Shown one piece after another: positions 1 to 11,585 of a stretch of 64,000 nt of DNA. The first letter of the stretch is position 1. Each line of letters opens with the position of its first letter. The notes under the pieces were generated by a model. That model was given only the letters and a program-made list of their open reading frames with translations, searched no databases and had not been told where the DNA came from. The translations under genes were made by a program, and so were the position numbers. This DNA is from Plantago major (lineage: Eukaryota > Streptophyta > Magnoliopsida > Lamiales > Plantaginaceae): the NCBI GenBank assembly GCA_026545765.1, contig CM048840.1, positions 8,033,765 to 8,097,764 of the forward strand. The letters are read 5' to 3'.

Positions 1-920
1 GTAAAATGACATAAAAGGCATTACTCTTATTTTATTTTCTTTAACCTTTCTCATCGTATTATTAGTCATAGTTTTTAAATAATAGTACATCACATTTTGT
101 CAAATTATTCTAATATATATTCAATGTACTTTTTACATCGCCACTTTAATAACATCATCAAAATTATCGAAGTTGAAAGAAATATTTGTTGAGCATTTTA
201 ACTTAGTAATGAAAAAATCGAGAATTGATGTGTACTACATGTATGCATTTTAAAGAGATGCGGATGCATTAATCCTTATGCTAGTTGCAAACAAGTACAC
301 AAAATTTATAACAAATGATCCAACAATATAAAATATAAGTCGAGAATAATAAATAATAAAAACGGGTAGTTTTTCCTTCTTTTTTTTTTTTTTTCTAATT
401 TAGGTCAGGGATATTTTCGGAATGAAAAAGATAAGAAGTAGCTTCTTTTTAAAAAAAGCTAACTTGGGTAACATTAAATTAGGTGATTTAAGAAATTTCG
501 CGTTTTTAATCGATGGTAAAAAAAAGTTTCTGAAATTGAAAAATTAGAAATGTAACCATCTCCATAGACAAGCACATGTCGTTTCCTTTTACAACACACT
601 TTCACTTTCTTCGTACACATCGCTAAACTTTTCATAAGCACACATCACAAGATTTGTCGGCTACACTTACTATCTAGGAAGCACACTTAAATTGGAGTTT
701 TATGACAGTATTCTAAAAAGATAGTCACATTTGTGTTGGTATTGCTATCAATTTTTGTAAATTTTGAAACTTTGGATAGTTATTACATTGCAATATTGGG
801 AAAAAGGAAAACAAAATAATAGGCCCATAATAACTCCACAAGGCAATTCACCTAATTCTACCTTATGAGGAAAGAGGAAGAGAAAATGAGTAGTTTGGAG
901 AAGTGAGAAGGGTATTCATG
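1..920. other. AT-rich upstream intergenic DNA
   Basis: No convincing coding region is visible. The sequence is AT-rich with short homopolymers, including a T-run near 380-394. It runs into the promoter of the NDL gene. A GGCCCA element near 822 may already belong to that promoter. Confidence 0.6.
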
Positions 921-957
921 CCATTTCACGGAAATGTCGGCCTGTATGTGTAAATCC

Positions 958-1131
958 ACAATGGGCCCAATTAAAGTTGGCCCACTCGATTCACTTCACG
1001 AAGCCCAAACCCAAATCGTCGGTGGCAAACTGGCTACAGACGAAAATAAAACAAAACAAGAAATCGTCGGTGACCCAGTGAACGTAGCGAGTCAACTCGT
1101 CCCTTTCTCCTTCTCGATTCATATATAAACT
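958..1131 (+). promoter_or_regulatory. Core promoter of the NDL gene with site II-like elements and TATA box
   Basis: TGGGCCC (962-968), GGCCCA (979-984) and a nearby AGCCCAAA are site II-like motifs, which in plants are commonly bound by TCP factors in broadly expressed genes. A TATATAAA box lies at 1122-1129, about 225 bases before the ATG at 1352. Motif identity is seen directly; factor binding is inferred. Confidence 0.55.
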
Positions 1132-1308
1132 CCATCTTACGCATTTCTCTCAACTTAGTGTAAAAAAGGAAAATAAAATTTATTTAATATTACAATACCT
1201 TACAAACTTATATATACACAAAATTTATTCCAAATATAAAGAGACATAAATTGATACAGAAGCTATGGATGCTTCCAAATCCAATGCGTCTCTCTGAGAG
1301 CCAATTCT

Positions 1309-1348
1309 AGAGAGAGAGAGAGAGAGAGCTAGCTAGAGAGAGAGAGAA
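1309..1348 (+). repeat. GA-dinucleotide tract in the NDL 5' leader
   Basis: Two (GA)n runs are separated by a short CTAGCTA segment and end four bases before the start codon. GA/CT tracts in plant leaders are typical binding sites for BPC/GAGA-type factors and are prone to length variation. A regulatory role here is inference. Confidence 0.6.
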
Positions 1349-1351
1349 ACA

Positions 1352-4300
1352 ATGGCGGACTCCAGCAGCGATTCTGTCTCTGTCGATATGGAGTCCATCC
1401 CTCTCTCCGGCAAGGTCTTGCTCGTATCCTTCTCCATTTGCATTTGCGTTTTTTTTAGTTAATTTTTATGAGAAATGGATTATTGTTGCTTCGTTTTCGT
1501 TCCTTCTGCAATGAAGCTTCTTAATCGATTGTATGTGTCTCATTTCGTATTGGTCGTGCTAGTTTGAGGAATGATTTAATGAATTGAAGGAGTTTTTGCG
1601 AATTTCTGTCAATCTCCTGCTTTTTTTCGTAGCTTGTTAGTTATTTAGGGAATTATGAGTTTGTTCCGTTCGATTTTATGGCTAATTTTGCTTTCGAGGA
1701 TTGGAGGTAGTAGTAGCTTGTTATTGTTAAACTCAGGTGAAGTAATTGAATGTTAGCTTGAGATTTGTGGAAGAATTTTTTTTTGACTTTCAGATTTGAT
1801 TCTTATTGGCATAATTTGAGTACTTCACATTGGACGTTATCAGCAGAAAAAGGAAAGGGGAAATAGAGTTTACATTGGACGTCACTAAGGAAAAGGGCAT
1901 TGTAGAATGTTGACCTTTGATCACTATGGGAACCTGGATATTTGATGTATGCTAGCTGGACATGATAGTCATAGAGGATCATTGCACATGGGAAATTCTA
2001 TTGCGAATAGTGTGATGCTCTTTTTTTCAAGTGTCATGAATAAATTGTTCCTCATCATTAAGCATGTGGAATCAGTTGCTTTGTTCGGTTTACTTTGCAC
2101 ATGTAATATTTGGCTCTTGATTTGATTGCTATGTTTACGTTTTGTTGTGTTCTTTTTTTTTTTGGTTGCGTTGGCGTACTCGTGTGGGTTTGTATTTTGT
2201 TATGCCTCTTTTTTTTTTTTTTTTTTTTTTTTCTAGTGTCATGAATAAATTGTTCCTCATCATTAAGCATGGTAAATCAGTTGTTTTGTTCGTTTTACTA
2301 TGCTGATGTAATATTTGGCTCTTGATTTGATTGCTATGTTTACGTTTTGTTGTGCGTTGGCGCGCACGCGTGTGGATTTGTATTTGTTATGCCTCTTTTA
2401 ATTTTTTTTCTTTCATTTGACTCTATTGTTGTTTTGACTGATAGTAGTTTTCGTTGTGGAATACAGGAGCATATTGTGAAAACTTCCCTTGGCCCTGTCT
2501 CAGTTTCTGTATTTGGAGACCAGGACAAACCTGCTCTAATTACTTATCCTGATTTGGCTTTAAATCGTAAGGAAATGACACTGGCATGATCTGCGTGCAT
2601 ATACTATTAATTCTTTTACATGCTTTCGCCTACTTTTTCAATATGTGATGGGAGCTTCTCACTGTTCTCGTTGATTTAGCAGTTGCCCTTCGAGCTTTAT
2701 AATCCTGCAAGCTCGTGTGTATTTATATTATAATTTGTCGAATTGCATTTTGCACGTAACTCCAAATGGGATGTAAGGTCTTCTTTTTGGCCCTTCCCCA
2801 CCCCCTTTACCATCATAAATTTTTCTGGAGATTGTTAATTATCTTCTTTTGATTTCTAGAACTTCAAACCCACAAATTTACCAAATTCTGTCTGTTTCAA
2901 ATGTTTTCTGGAGATACTAATTATCTCCTTTTGAGTTCTAGAACTTCAAATCCACAAATTACAAAATTCTGTCTGTTTCCATATAGCCAAACACTGTTGC
3001 TTTAAAGTGGTGCAATGTTACTTCTTATTACTAACTTTTTCGAGATTCTAACTTCTCTTTTTTCTCCATCTACTGCCAAATAGATATGTCCTGTTTCCAA
3101 GGATTGTTTTATTGTCCGGAAGCATTTTCTCTTCTTCTCCACAACTTCTGTGTCTATCATATAAGTCCTCCTGGTCATGAGGTTCGTACCTTGATTGCTT
3201 GATTACCATTAATAGTTTTAAATTGCTTTATGCATTTGCTTCCAGATGCTTTCATTCAACTGTTCAGTTATCTGATAATTTTATTGTCACAGTTAGGAGC
3301 TGTTATACCCGGCCCTGATGAACCATCCTTGTGTGTTGATGATTTGGCTGATCAAATTGCGGAAGTCCTCAACTATTTTCGGTAATAATTCTAGTTTTAG
3401 TAATATTGAAGTACCTTTCTGCTTTTTTAAATTTGCTTGCTGTTTGTGTATCTTTACATTTAATGATCTTAAAACTCCTTTCCGCTTGGTGATTTATTAG
3501 TTTTGTCGGGGTACGTAACATGCATGCACGAACGTAATATATAATAATCATTGCTCAGACCATTCCCCTTATCTGCAGACTTGGTGCAGTGATGTGCCTT
3601 AGCGTTACTGCTGGAGCTTATATTCTTACATTGTTTGTTGTAAGTTTCTTGTCAGACACATTATCTATATCATTCTATCAATGTGACTAACATGGTTCTA
3701 CTTACACTGCAGCTAAAGTATTCTCAACGTGTTTTGGGCCTGATTCTCATTTCGCCTGTTTGCAAGGCACCTTCTTGGACTGAGTGGTTATGCAATAAGG
3801 TTAATACTATTTCTTAAAAAATTCCCTCTGTTCCAGAATTCTGGTTACTTGACACTCTCCTGGGAGCGAAATTTTGATTTTCTTTAACTCCGTAACTACT
3901 TTCTTCAGGTTTTGTCAAACTTGTTATACATATGTGGCATGTGCAATTTAGTGAAGGAGTTATTGCTCATGCGATACTTCAGTAAGGTGTGTTGATTTAC
4001 CATTTCAGTGATAATGTATCACTATTTGCGAAATAATATCTCATTGGTTCTTATTGTTTCACAGTATGTCCGTGGAAGTGTAGATATACCTGAATCAAAT
4101 GTTGTTCAATCGTGCAGAAGAGTTAGTACTATGCCTTCTTTTACAGCAGTTTCCTGTGGTGCATTCTATCTTAGTGCCATATGAACCTTTGATTTTGTTT
4201 GCAGTTTCTGGGAGAGAGGCAGAGTCCAAATGTGCTACGGTTTCTGGAAGCTATCAACGGGTATGTGCTTCATTTGCTCTTACTACGACACCATTATAAA

Positions 4301-5128
4301 AAAGGGTCAGGTTCATGGCACATACCAATGAGACCCTTGTGCAATTTCTTAACATTCATAACTTGATTCTCAGAATGAGACATCAAGACAACCCGAGTTA
4401 TTAGTTTAGTCTTGCATGGTCTTACCTCAGCTTGCAAGCTCTTTTAAAAAGTTTAGCCCTTTAGCTTATTCTCCCTGAAACATGATTTATTTATTAAAGC
4501 TGCATTATTGCCTTGTTACAAAGTACCAACTTTCAAGGGAACAAGTAACTGCCTGACTCTCCAGGGAGTATATATGTATATAATCCATAATCAGTTGCTG
4601 ACTAGGCTATGTTGAACTGGTGACGGAAGCATTTTAAGTCTCTAGTCTTGAACCTTATGTTCTGCTCTCTGACAGGAGACCAGACATATCCGATGGCTTG
4701 AGGAAACTAAAGTGTCGGTCTTTGATCTTCGTGGGAGAAAATTCTCCATTCCATTATGAGGCTCTTCATATGACATCAAAGCTAGACAGGAGATATACCG
4801 CTTTGGTTGAGGTAATGCAACTACTATCCCGTCGCCAATCCTGTTTGAATTTGAATTATTTAAATAAAACAAAACGTCAAGTTTATGTTTTGGTTTTGTT
4901 GCACAGGTTCAAGCGTGTGGGTCAATTGTTACTGAAGAGCAACCAGATGCAATGTTAATACCGCTCGAATACTTTCTCATGGGTTATGGCTTCTACAGGC
5001 CATCACAGCCCAGTGTAAGCCCAAGAAGTCCCTTGAGCCCGACTTGCATTTCACCTGAGCTATTCTCGCCAGAAAGCATGGGGTTGAAGTTAAAGCCAAT
5101 CAAAACAAGAATTCCAGCTGAAGTGTGA
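1352..5128 (+). CDS. NDL: NDR/NDL (N-myc downregulated-like) protein, complete, 11 exons
   Basis: Exons read from GT-AG junctions: 1352-1414, 2467-2566, 3084-3181, 3293-3381, 3579-3639, 3713-3799, 3909-3986, 4065-4121, 4205-4260, 4676-4811, 4907-5128. They join in one frame to 348 residues, the usual size for plant NDL proteins (about 345). The product begins [18 protein letters not shown] and contains the NDR-family stretch around ISPPGHELGA, then [16 protein letters not shown] and the C-terminal [17 protein letters not shown]. It has an alpha/beta-hydrolase fold, but the nucleophile-elbow region (about residues 124-130, SVTAGA) lacks the catalytic serine, as expected for this non-enzymatic family. 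Arabidopsis NDL proteins bind G-beta (AGB1) and modulate auxin transport; the same role here is inferred by family. The start is fixed by the short first exon with the conserved N-terminus. An AATAAA signal lies at 5444-5449. Paralogue number (NDL1/2/3) is not resolved. Confidence 0.95.
2024..2433. repeat. ~205-bp tandem duplication inside NDL intron 1
   Basis: The segment starting GTGTCATGAATAAATTG at 2031 recurs at 2236, and the following ~150 bases are nearly the same (AATATTTGGCTCTTGATTTG and TATGTTTACGTTTTG appear in both). The offset is 205 bp. The copies are separated by long T-runs, which suggests slippage or unequal exchange. Boundaries are approximate. Confidence 0.8.
2821..2983. 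repeat. ~80-bp tandem duplication inside NDL intron 2
   Basis: Two adjacent copies share TTTCTGGAGAT, TTCTAGAACTTCAAA, CCACAAATT and ATTCTGTCTGTTTC in the same order. The second copy differs by a few substitutions and a small deletion. It lies wholly within the intron and does not alter the coding frame. Confidence 0.75.
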
Positions 5129-5488
5129 GTTTGAGAAGAGTAGGGCAAGTTCTTGTAAGCTATGTAACAAGAGAATATACATGTGGTTAGAAGAAAATAG
5201 TAGGTTGGAAAGTTACAGGACCAGTGTAGATAAAAATATAGAGGACAAATAAGTTAGCTATATTTAAGTTGGAGGGTGAGAAGCTAGAAAAGCGTATACT
5301 ATACAAGGGTTTTTCTTTCTCTCTTTTTTTTTTTTTTTTTTTTTTTAAATCTTTTCCCCATTTATCGTCATAATCTTTAGTTGGGTGCGGTATGTACATC
5401 TTTGTAACGGTGAAATAAGTTATGACGGTACAGCATGCAAGATGAATAAAAGGCGGGCGAAGAATTTTAATTTACAGTTTCTGAGTTC

Positions 5489-5493
5489 AGTTT
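5489..5493. repeat. Target-site duplication (AGTTT), left flank of outer retrotransposon
   Basis: AGTTT directly precedes the TG of the left LTR and recurs at 30410-30414 directly after the terminal CA of the right LTR. A 5-bp duplication is the rule for Ty3/gypsy integration, so the two outer LTRs belong to one insertion event. Confidence 0.9.
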
Positions 5494-6411
5494 TGTATTG
5501 GCTAAAATTCGTACTTGACACTTATCAAATTACTACCAATCCATGGTCCATTAAAGTCCATTTTGGCTTTATACGAATTGGATTCCAAAGGTCTAACCCA
5601 CCAAGCTAAGTCACTCACCTAACCATGTAGTCCATGTGCTACTTAACTCGATCTCACGACCTTCCAAATTGGTACGAGATAGCTAGCTTTCTGGCTCAAT
5701 GACTAACCAAATAACGTGTTAGAAGGCTAGTCAACCAATCGACTAGATAGGAGGCTAGCTCAACGAACAAGTGGGATGGCAGACGACTCTCCCAACTGGC
5801 CAAGACGTGGTCCAACCCACTAAGAGATTCCAGCTACCTCACCCGAAATATAGGAGAGGTGGGTAGGATGGACTCTAACGGGTGGAGAGTCTATATAGGA
5901 AGGCAGTGGAAGAAGGAACGATCTCATTCACACTACGAGAAACCCTAGCTATCACCGAACGCCTCCATCTCTCTCAAGCTATCCGATCAACGCCTCAACC
6001 ACCCACCATCCTCCACTATTAGCTATCACCGCTCATCATCTTCCACCATCATCCATCATTATCCGACGACCACGGTTAGCTTCCTCCAACAAGTTCAAAT
6101 AGCCTCGCCAGATCCATCCATTAACATCCGAGGACCGCCACCAGCCTCTTCCAACAAGTTCACCGCCTCTCGCCGATCCATCCATACTCGAACCGTGAAT
6201 GTGATAAGTCGACCTTCACCATCTCTCACTCTATCTCACATTTATTCACCTTCTACCAAAGATACTAACTCGAAGGCTTGAGTCCATACGGTCAGCACCA
6301 CACCGGTGTCACCTTGGAACCTTACGTCTCGTTTGATGTTGTTGCCTTGCAGGTTGCTGGTGCCCCCCAATTTCTAACCCTAATTTGATTGTAGATTTCT
6401 GAGCGTCTACA
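5494..6411 (+). repeat. 5' LTR of outer element (918 bp)
   Basis: Starts TGTATTGG and ends GCGTCTACA, matching the 3' LTR at 29451-30409 and, in reverse complement, both LTRs of the nested element. A TATA box (TATATAG, 5892-5898) follows GTGGAGAGTC and probably drives element transcription. Compared with the 3' LTR it is 41 bases shorter, owing to many 1-8 base indels as well as substitutions. Confidence 0.93.
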
Positions 6412-6414
6412 ATT

Positions 6415-6431
6415 TGGCGTCCACCGTGGGG
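6415..6431 (+). other. Primer-binding site of outer element
   Basis: TGGCGTCCACCGTGGGG begins three bases after the 5' LTR, the usual position for a tRNA primer site (TGGCG... complements a tRNA CCA end). The nested element has TGGCGCCCACCGTGGGG at the equivalent position with the same three-base spacer. The priming tRNA is not assigned. Confidence 0.75.
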
Positions 6432-6544
6432 CCCGACTATAAAAAGGCAATCCAGTAGAAACAGCCGCGACACGCTAAGCAATCCGTCATGACGCACTCA
6501 GACGAATATGTCCTCGAAGAGGTAGAGGACATGAACGTTGCCGC

Positions 6545-8030
6545 TTGATCGTAGCCTTGATGGCTCAGATGCAGGAGAACGCCAAGAAGATCAGACTCCT
6601 TGAGGATGAGAACCGTGCCGTCCATCAGGAGAACTCGGTCTTGAAGGAAAAGGTGGAATCCTTTGTCCACCAGGAAACTCCAGCACCGGATGCGACCTCA
6701 TCTCGCCGACTGACTCAAGTCACTGGGGTGGAGAACCCACTACGCAACACGATTGAGGCTCGCCACCTAACTTTCTAAGAGACGGAGGGGGTGATTCCCA
6801 CAACCCCAGTCTCTCAAGTGGCGAATGTTCCGCCAAGACCAGGCCTTGAGGTCACTCCGCACAGCAGGAGGGTCTCATTCGAGGGGGTTAACCCGAGGAT
6901 GCCTGACGAATCAACACAACAACACCATCAAAACATAAGTCAGGTAGATAACTTGCTAACCCTCTATGTAGGTCAAGTGAGTAGTAATGAGGAATTAGCT
7001 TCCAAACTAGTGAGCTTGGAGGAGATGATCCAAAGGATCCCTGGAGTTCCAGCGTCGATCAAGAAGAGCTTACCCAACAGCTTTGCTGATTCTCCCTTCG
7101 CCGATGCTATAGCATTGGTGGAGATGCCAACCAAGTTCACCTTCCCAAGCATGAAGCTCTATGATGGAACGGCAGACCCAGATGACCATGTCTCACAGTA
7201 CAAGCAGAGGATGTTCACCATAGCCATCCCTAGGGATCTCCGTGAGGCATGTGCAAAGGGTTTGGTTCCACCGATCGACCAACCTACAATGGTATACCAA
7301 CTTACCCAACAATTTCATTTCTTCTTTTGCACAACTAGTCGACTGCTTTGTGGAACAATTCGCAAGTAGTCGCAAGCTTTTGAAACTGTCGGACGACTTG
7401 TATAGCGTCCGGCAAAGACCTAACGAATCTCTCATGGAGTACGTCGCAAGATTTAACAAGGAGAAAATGTCAATGTCCAACTGCAACAAGGACACTGCTG
7501 TCAATGCCTTCTGTAAAGAGTTGCCACCAACCTCGGGATTGTACAAGGAGCTGACCATGTACCCCTGCAGAACAATGGAAGACGTGCTTGCCAAAGCATG
7601 GGCCCAGATCAAATGGGAGGAGGATAATGCAAACAGACCTTACATGTCAAGCCAAAGTGGTCGTAGGGAGCCCAAACCTGACATACTAGTTGAACGAAGG
7701 ACTCCAGACTACCGTGCTAGGCCATACCCAACTGAGAGAAGGCATGGACCTATTGTGAATCCACCTTGCCCTCCAGTCCAACAAAGAAGGACAGAAGACC
7801 ATGGGCATGCAACTGCAGAGTGCATCTCTCTCCGATTGGAGGTAGCCGAGCTTCTGAAGAGAGGACACTTGACGGAGGACCTCTCTGACAAAGGTAAGAA
7901 GACCCTAGCCAGTCGGCAGGGCACTGATCCACCTGAGCCCCCTCAGACCAATAAGGGATTCAACGTCATCTCTGGGGGGTCAGAGATCAATGGTGTCTCA
8001 TACTCTGCGACAAAAAGCCACAATAGGTAA
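6545..8030 (+). pseudogene. gag: gag of outer element (frameshifted)
   Basis: Three overlapping frames (6545-6778, 6791-7369, 7242-8030) together give a gypsy Gag. An N-terminal coiled-coil-like part (NAKKIRLLEDENRAVHQEN) comes first. The capsid-type retrotransposon gag domain follows (KFTFPSMKLYDGTADPDDHV, later RPNESLMEYVARFNKE). A C-terminal segment has GHATAECISLRLEVAELLKR, a nucleocapsid-like motif. The frame change lies near 7300. An in-frame stop before 6780 separates the N-terminal part. Typical role: assembly of the virus-like particle that packages element RNA. Confidence 0.85.
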
Positions 8031-8560
8031 ATGGTAAAGCCTGAGTTTAATGCTCGTAGAGCATTAGACACCGCTTCGTCTGACTTGAATATTAGCTTCT
8101 CAGACCAAGAGTCTAAGCAACTAATCAGTCCTCATGATGATGCTTTAGATATTTCTATTCTTATTGCAAACTGTTTTACGAAGAGAGATCTCATTGACAA
8201 TGGGAGCTCTGCTAACATCATTTTCCCAGATGCTCTGACAGAAATGGGCATAGATGAGACTACCATCCTTCGCCAGCCGACAACTCTATATGGCTTCAGT
8301 GGAGAAAGGAAGTAAACAGTTGGTAGTGTTACCCTTCCTGTCTATGCAGAAGGCGTCAACCTACCAATGAAGTTCCTGATTGTAGACAGTCCGTCAAGCT
8401 ACAATGCCATCCTTGGTAGGCCATGGATTCATGAGATGAAAGCAGTACCGTCAACCTACCATCAGGTGATTCGCTTCCTTACCAAGTGGGGGTGAAGGAA
8501 ATTTTTGGCCAGCAGCGTGATGCGAGGACATGTTACATGGAAGCCTTGAAGCCGAAGGCA
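8031..8560 (+). pseudogene. Aspartic protease region of outer element
   Basis: Contains a retropepsin-like core LIDNGSSANIIFPDAL, where D-N-G-S replaces the usual D-[ST]-G-[AS], followed by FSGERK. A stop codon falls at 8313-8315 and homologous sequence continues in other frames (LPVYAEGVNLP, PSSYNAILGRPWIHEM). Such proteases cleave Gag-Pol. The Asn next to the catalytic Asp and the stops make it inactive as it stands. Confidence 0.75.
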
Positions 8561-8617
8561 GTCGACTTATAGAAATCACAACAACTCAACCCCCTAGTCA
8601 ACCCAGACCAGCCAGGG

Positions 8618-10020
8618 ATGAAAGAGCTCGATGAAGTTCAGATTCACCCAGACCATCCAGACCACAAAGTTCAGATTTGGGCAAGGTTGAGACCAGAGCT
8701 AAGGGAGCAACTAATCACATTTCTCAAAGTTCACCATGACTGCTTTGCTTGGTCGCACGCAAACATGACAGGAGTCGACCCGGAAGTGATCACTCACAGG
8801 CTTGAAGTGGACCCAGACTACCCACCAGTCAGACTGAAACGTAGGAAGTTCGCTCCAGAGTGAAACAAGGTTATCAATGAAGAAGTCCAGAAGCTGTTGG
8901 ACATCGGGTCAGTCCGCGAAGTACACTACCCAGACTGGTTAGCCAAAGTTGTGGTAGTAAAGAAGAAGAATGACAAGTGGCGAGTGTGCATCGACTTCAC
9001 TAACCTTAACAAAGTATGCCCATAAAGGATTCTTTCCCACTTCCACACATAGACCCTACGTTTATGTAGTGGATGCTACAACATGACATGAGCTTCTAAG
9101 CTTTATGGATACCTTCTCAGGATACAACCAGATACTAATGCACCCTGAAGATCAAGAGAAAACAGCCTTCGTCACAGAAAGGGGGGACATTTTGTTATAA
9201 GGCCATGCCCTTTGGACTCAAGAATGTAGGAGCCACTTACCAGCGCTTGGTCAACCGCATGTTCGCCAGCATGCTGGGGGACACCATGGAGGTGTACATC
9301 GACGACATGCTGGTCAAGTCATTGGTCGCCGACCAACACCTAGACCACCTCCGCCAAGCCTTCTCAGTTCTCCGCAGGTACAACATGAAGCCGAATCCAA
9401 CCAAGTGCTCATTTGGAGTCTCCTCTGGGAAATTCCTTGGGAACTTGGTCACACAGAGAGGGAGGCTAGCAGCCCTCAACAAATTCATACCCAAGTCTTT
9501 CGAGAAGTGTAGACCATTCTTTGACACTCTACGGAAGAGCAAAGACTTCCAGTGGACAGACGAGTGTGAGGACGCCTTGCAACAAATCAAGCGTTACGTC
9601 ACCACATCTCCAGTACTCTCGAATCCCAAGGTTGGAGAGACTCTATTCATTTACCTTAGTCTCCGACACAGCATTGAGCGGCATCCTAGTCAGAGAAGAA
9701 GATGGAAACCAGCTCCCAGTCTACTATGTGAGCAAGTCCCTCTTGGACGCAGAGACTCGGTAGAGCCAGCTGGAGAAGCTAGCCCTTGCACTGGTAACTG
9801 CAGCAAGGAAGATACTCCCTTACTTTCAATGCCACTCAATCAAAGTTCTCACCAGCTTTCCACTCCGCAATGTCTTACACAAGCCCGAGGTCTCTGGTAG
9901 AATTTCAAAATGGGCGGTTGAACTCAGCGAGTATGATGTTTCCTTCCAACCCCACACGGCCATCAAGTCACAAGCACTTGCAGACTTCATAGCGGACTTC
10001 ACTCCAACTGAATTAGGTCA
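8618..10020 (+). pseudogene. pol: Reverse transcriptase and first RNase H of outer element
   Basis: A linker (8618-8863) with FLKVHHDCFAWSHANMTGVD precedes the RT. Fingers/palm motifs KKNDKWRVCIDFTNLNK (about 8962-9012), then MPFGLKNVGATYQRLVNRMF (9205 on) and the catalytic YIDDMLVKS (about 9298) are present. The RT-connection and first RNase H follow in shifted frames to about 9900. Stops at 8861-8863 and near 9023, plus frameshifts near 9050-9200 and 9660, disrupt it. YIDD is the metal-binding motif of gypsy RTs. Confidence 0.88.
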
Positions 10021-10061
10021 AGCAGAAAAGGAATTGTTTTGTTTGCAGGAGAAGGACAACT

Positions 10062-10520
10062 TTGCAGTGGAAGCTTTCAGTCGATGGCTCCAGTAACACC
10101 AAAGGAAGTGAACTTGGCATAGTCCTTACCTCACTAGAAGGAGACACAATCCAAAGAGCCATCCGATGTGGATTCAAAGTAACCAACAATGAGTCTGAAT
10201 ATGAGGCGCTTATAGCTGGCCTCAACCTGGCTCGTGACATGGGCATAAAAAATCTTCAGGTTCAGTCGGACTCACAATTAGTAGTTAACCAATTGCATGG
10301 CGCATATCAAACCAGGGATACCAAGATGGCTGCTTATCTTAAGCTAGACAAAGAGTTGCAGTCCTCCTTCGAGGGGTTTTCTATTTCGCAAGTACCAAGG
10401 ATGGACAACAGCCACGCAGACGCCCTTGCCAACCTAGGAGCAGCCATCCATACCACGGTGCCAATGACTATTCATGTGGTGTATGTACAATGGCCTGCAA
10501 CATGGAAGGGTGAACCCACT
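10062..10520 (+). pseudogene. Second RNase H domain of outer element
   Basis: MQWKLSVDGSSNTKGSELGI begins a clear RNase H fold, followed by NNESEYEALIAGLNLARDMG (conserved E) and VQSDSQLVVNQLHG (conserved D). This second RNase H, between the retroviral-type one and the integrase, is characteristic of the Tat group of plant Ty3/gypsy elements. The frame remains open into the integrase zinc-binding region. Confidence 0.85.
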
Positions 10521-10639
10521 GACCAGACGGTGGCTGAAATCACAACTGAACCAGATTGGACGACTCCAATAGCATTATACTTGTCGAACGAAGAACTTCC
10601 AGAAGACAAAAGCAAGGCAAGGAGGGTGAAGGCAAAGTC

Positions 10640-11585
10640 AGCCCGCTTCACGCTCCTCGACGGACTACTCTATAGGAGATCCTATTCAGGACCCCTACTC
10701 AGGTGCGTAACTAATAATGAAGCCAGACAAGTTCTGACTGAGTTGCATGCAGGAGAATGTGGCAACCACTTTGGAGCCAGAAGCCTTGCCCACCGAGCAC
10801 TCACAACAGGGTACTACTGGCCAACTATGAGGGCTGATGCCATAAACTTTGTGAGAAGATGTGACACATGCCAAAGACACTCACAAATCAACCATTTCCC
10901 ACTAGAAAAGCTACACGCATCCATTGCTCCCTGGCCTTTTATGAAATGGGGGATGGACATAGTAGGAAAACTACCTACTGAACGGGCCAACGAGTATACA
11001 TGCTGGCAGTCACCGACTACTTCACCAAGTGGGTGGAAGCAGAAGCCTTCAAGCAAGTCCGTGACACAGAGGTAAAAAATTTAATTTGGAAACATGTGAT
11101 TTGCAAGTACGGAGTCCCCTACGAAATCGTGACAGACAATGGTTCCCAGTTCATAAGCTATGAGTTTCAAGATTTCTGCAAGGAATGGGGAATCAAGCTT
11201 ACATTCTCAACTCCACGCTATCCTCAAGCAAACAGACAAGCGGAGTTTACCAACAAGACCATCATGAACACTCTCAAAAAACGGTTGAAACAAGCAAAAG
11301 GAGCATGGGCCAACGAACTCCCAGGCGTCATTTGGTCTTACCGAACCACACCACAAACTCTAACTAGAGAAACACCGTTCAGCATGGTCTATGGGACCGA
11401 AGAAGTCATACCTATAGAAGTGGGACTACCCACAACAAGATACAAAATGGCTAACGAGCAGACCAACGATGCATAATTGGCACACGAGTTTGACTTGGTT
11501 GACGAACTCAAGGAAAGATCCATGATCATGAGCGCCGCCTACCAACAGAAGGCTGCACAACACTTCGGCAAGAACATACGCATAC
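10640..11585 (+). pseudogene. Integrase N-terminal and catalytic core of outer element (left part)
   Basis: An H-H-C-C zinc-binding module is visible (ELHAGECGNHFGAR and VRRCDTCQRH). The catalytic core has MKWGMDIVGKLP (first D), then after a +1 change near 11000 [22 protein letters not shown] (second D) and [20 protein letters not shown] (E). Core and zinc finger lie in different frames. A stop follows DA at 11474-11476, but homology continues to ...FGKNIR, where the nested element is inserted. Confidence 0.88.
11581..11585. repeat. Target-site duplication (CATAC) of nested element, left
   Basis: CATAC precedes the TG of the left nested LTR and recurs at 24857-24861 after the right nested LTR. 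Removing 11586-24861 restores a continuous outer integrase reading frame across the junction (KNIRI then RTFKQDD), which confirms the insertion point. Confidence 0.93.

Noticed and set aside
934..1128. 64-codon open frame upstream of NDL
   Set aside because: Overlaps the promoter elements and TATA box, shows no domain and has no conserved start.
7193..7612. 139-codon minus-strand frame in gag
   Set aside because: Antisense shadow of the outer gag coding region, with no independent support.
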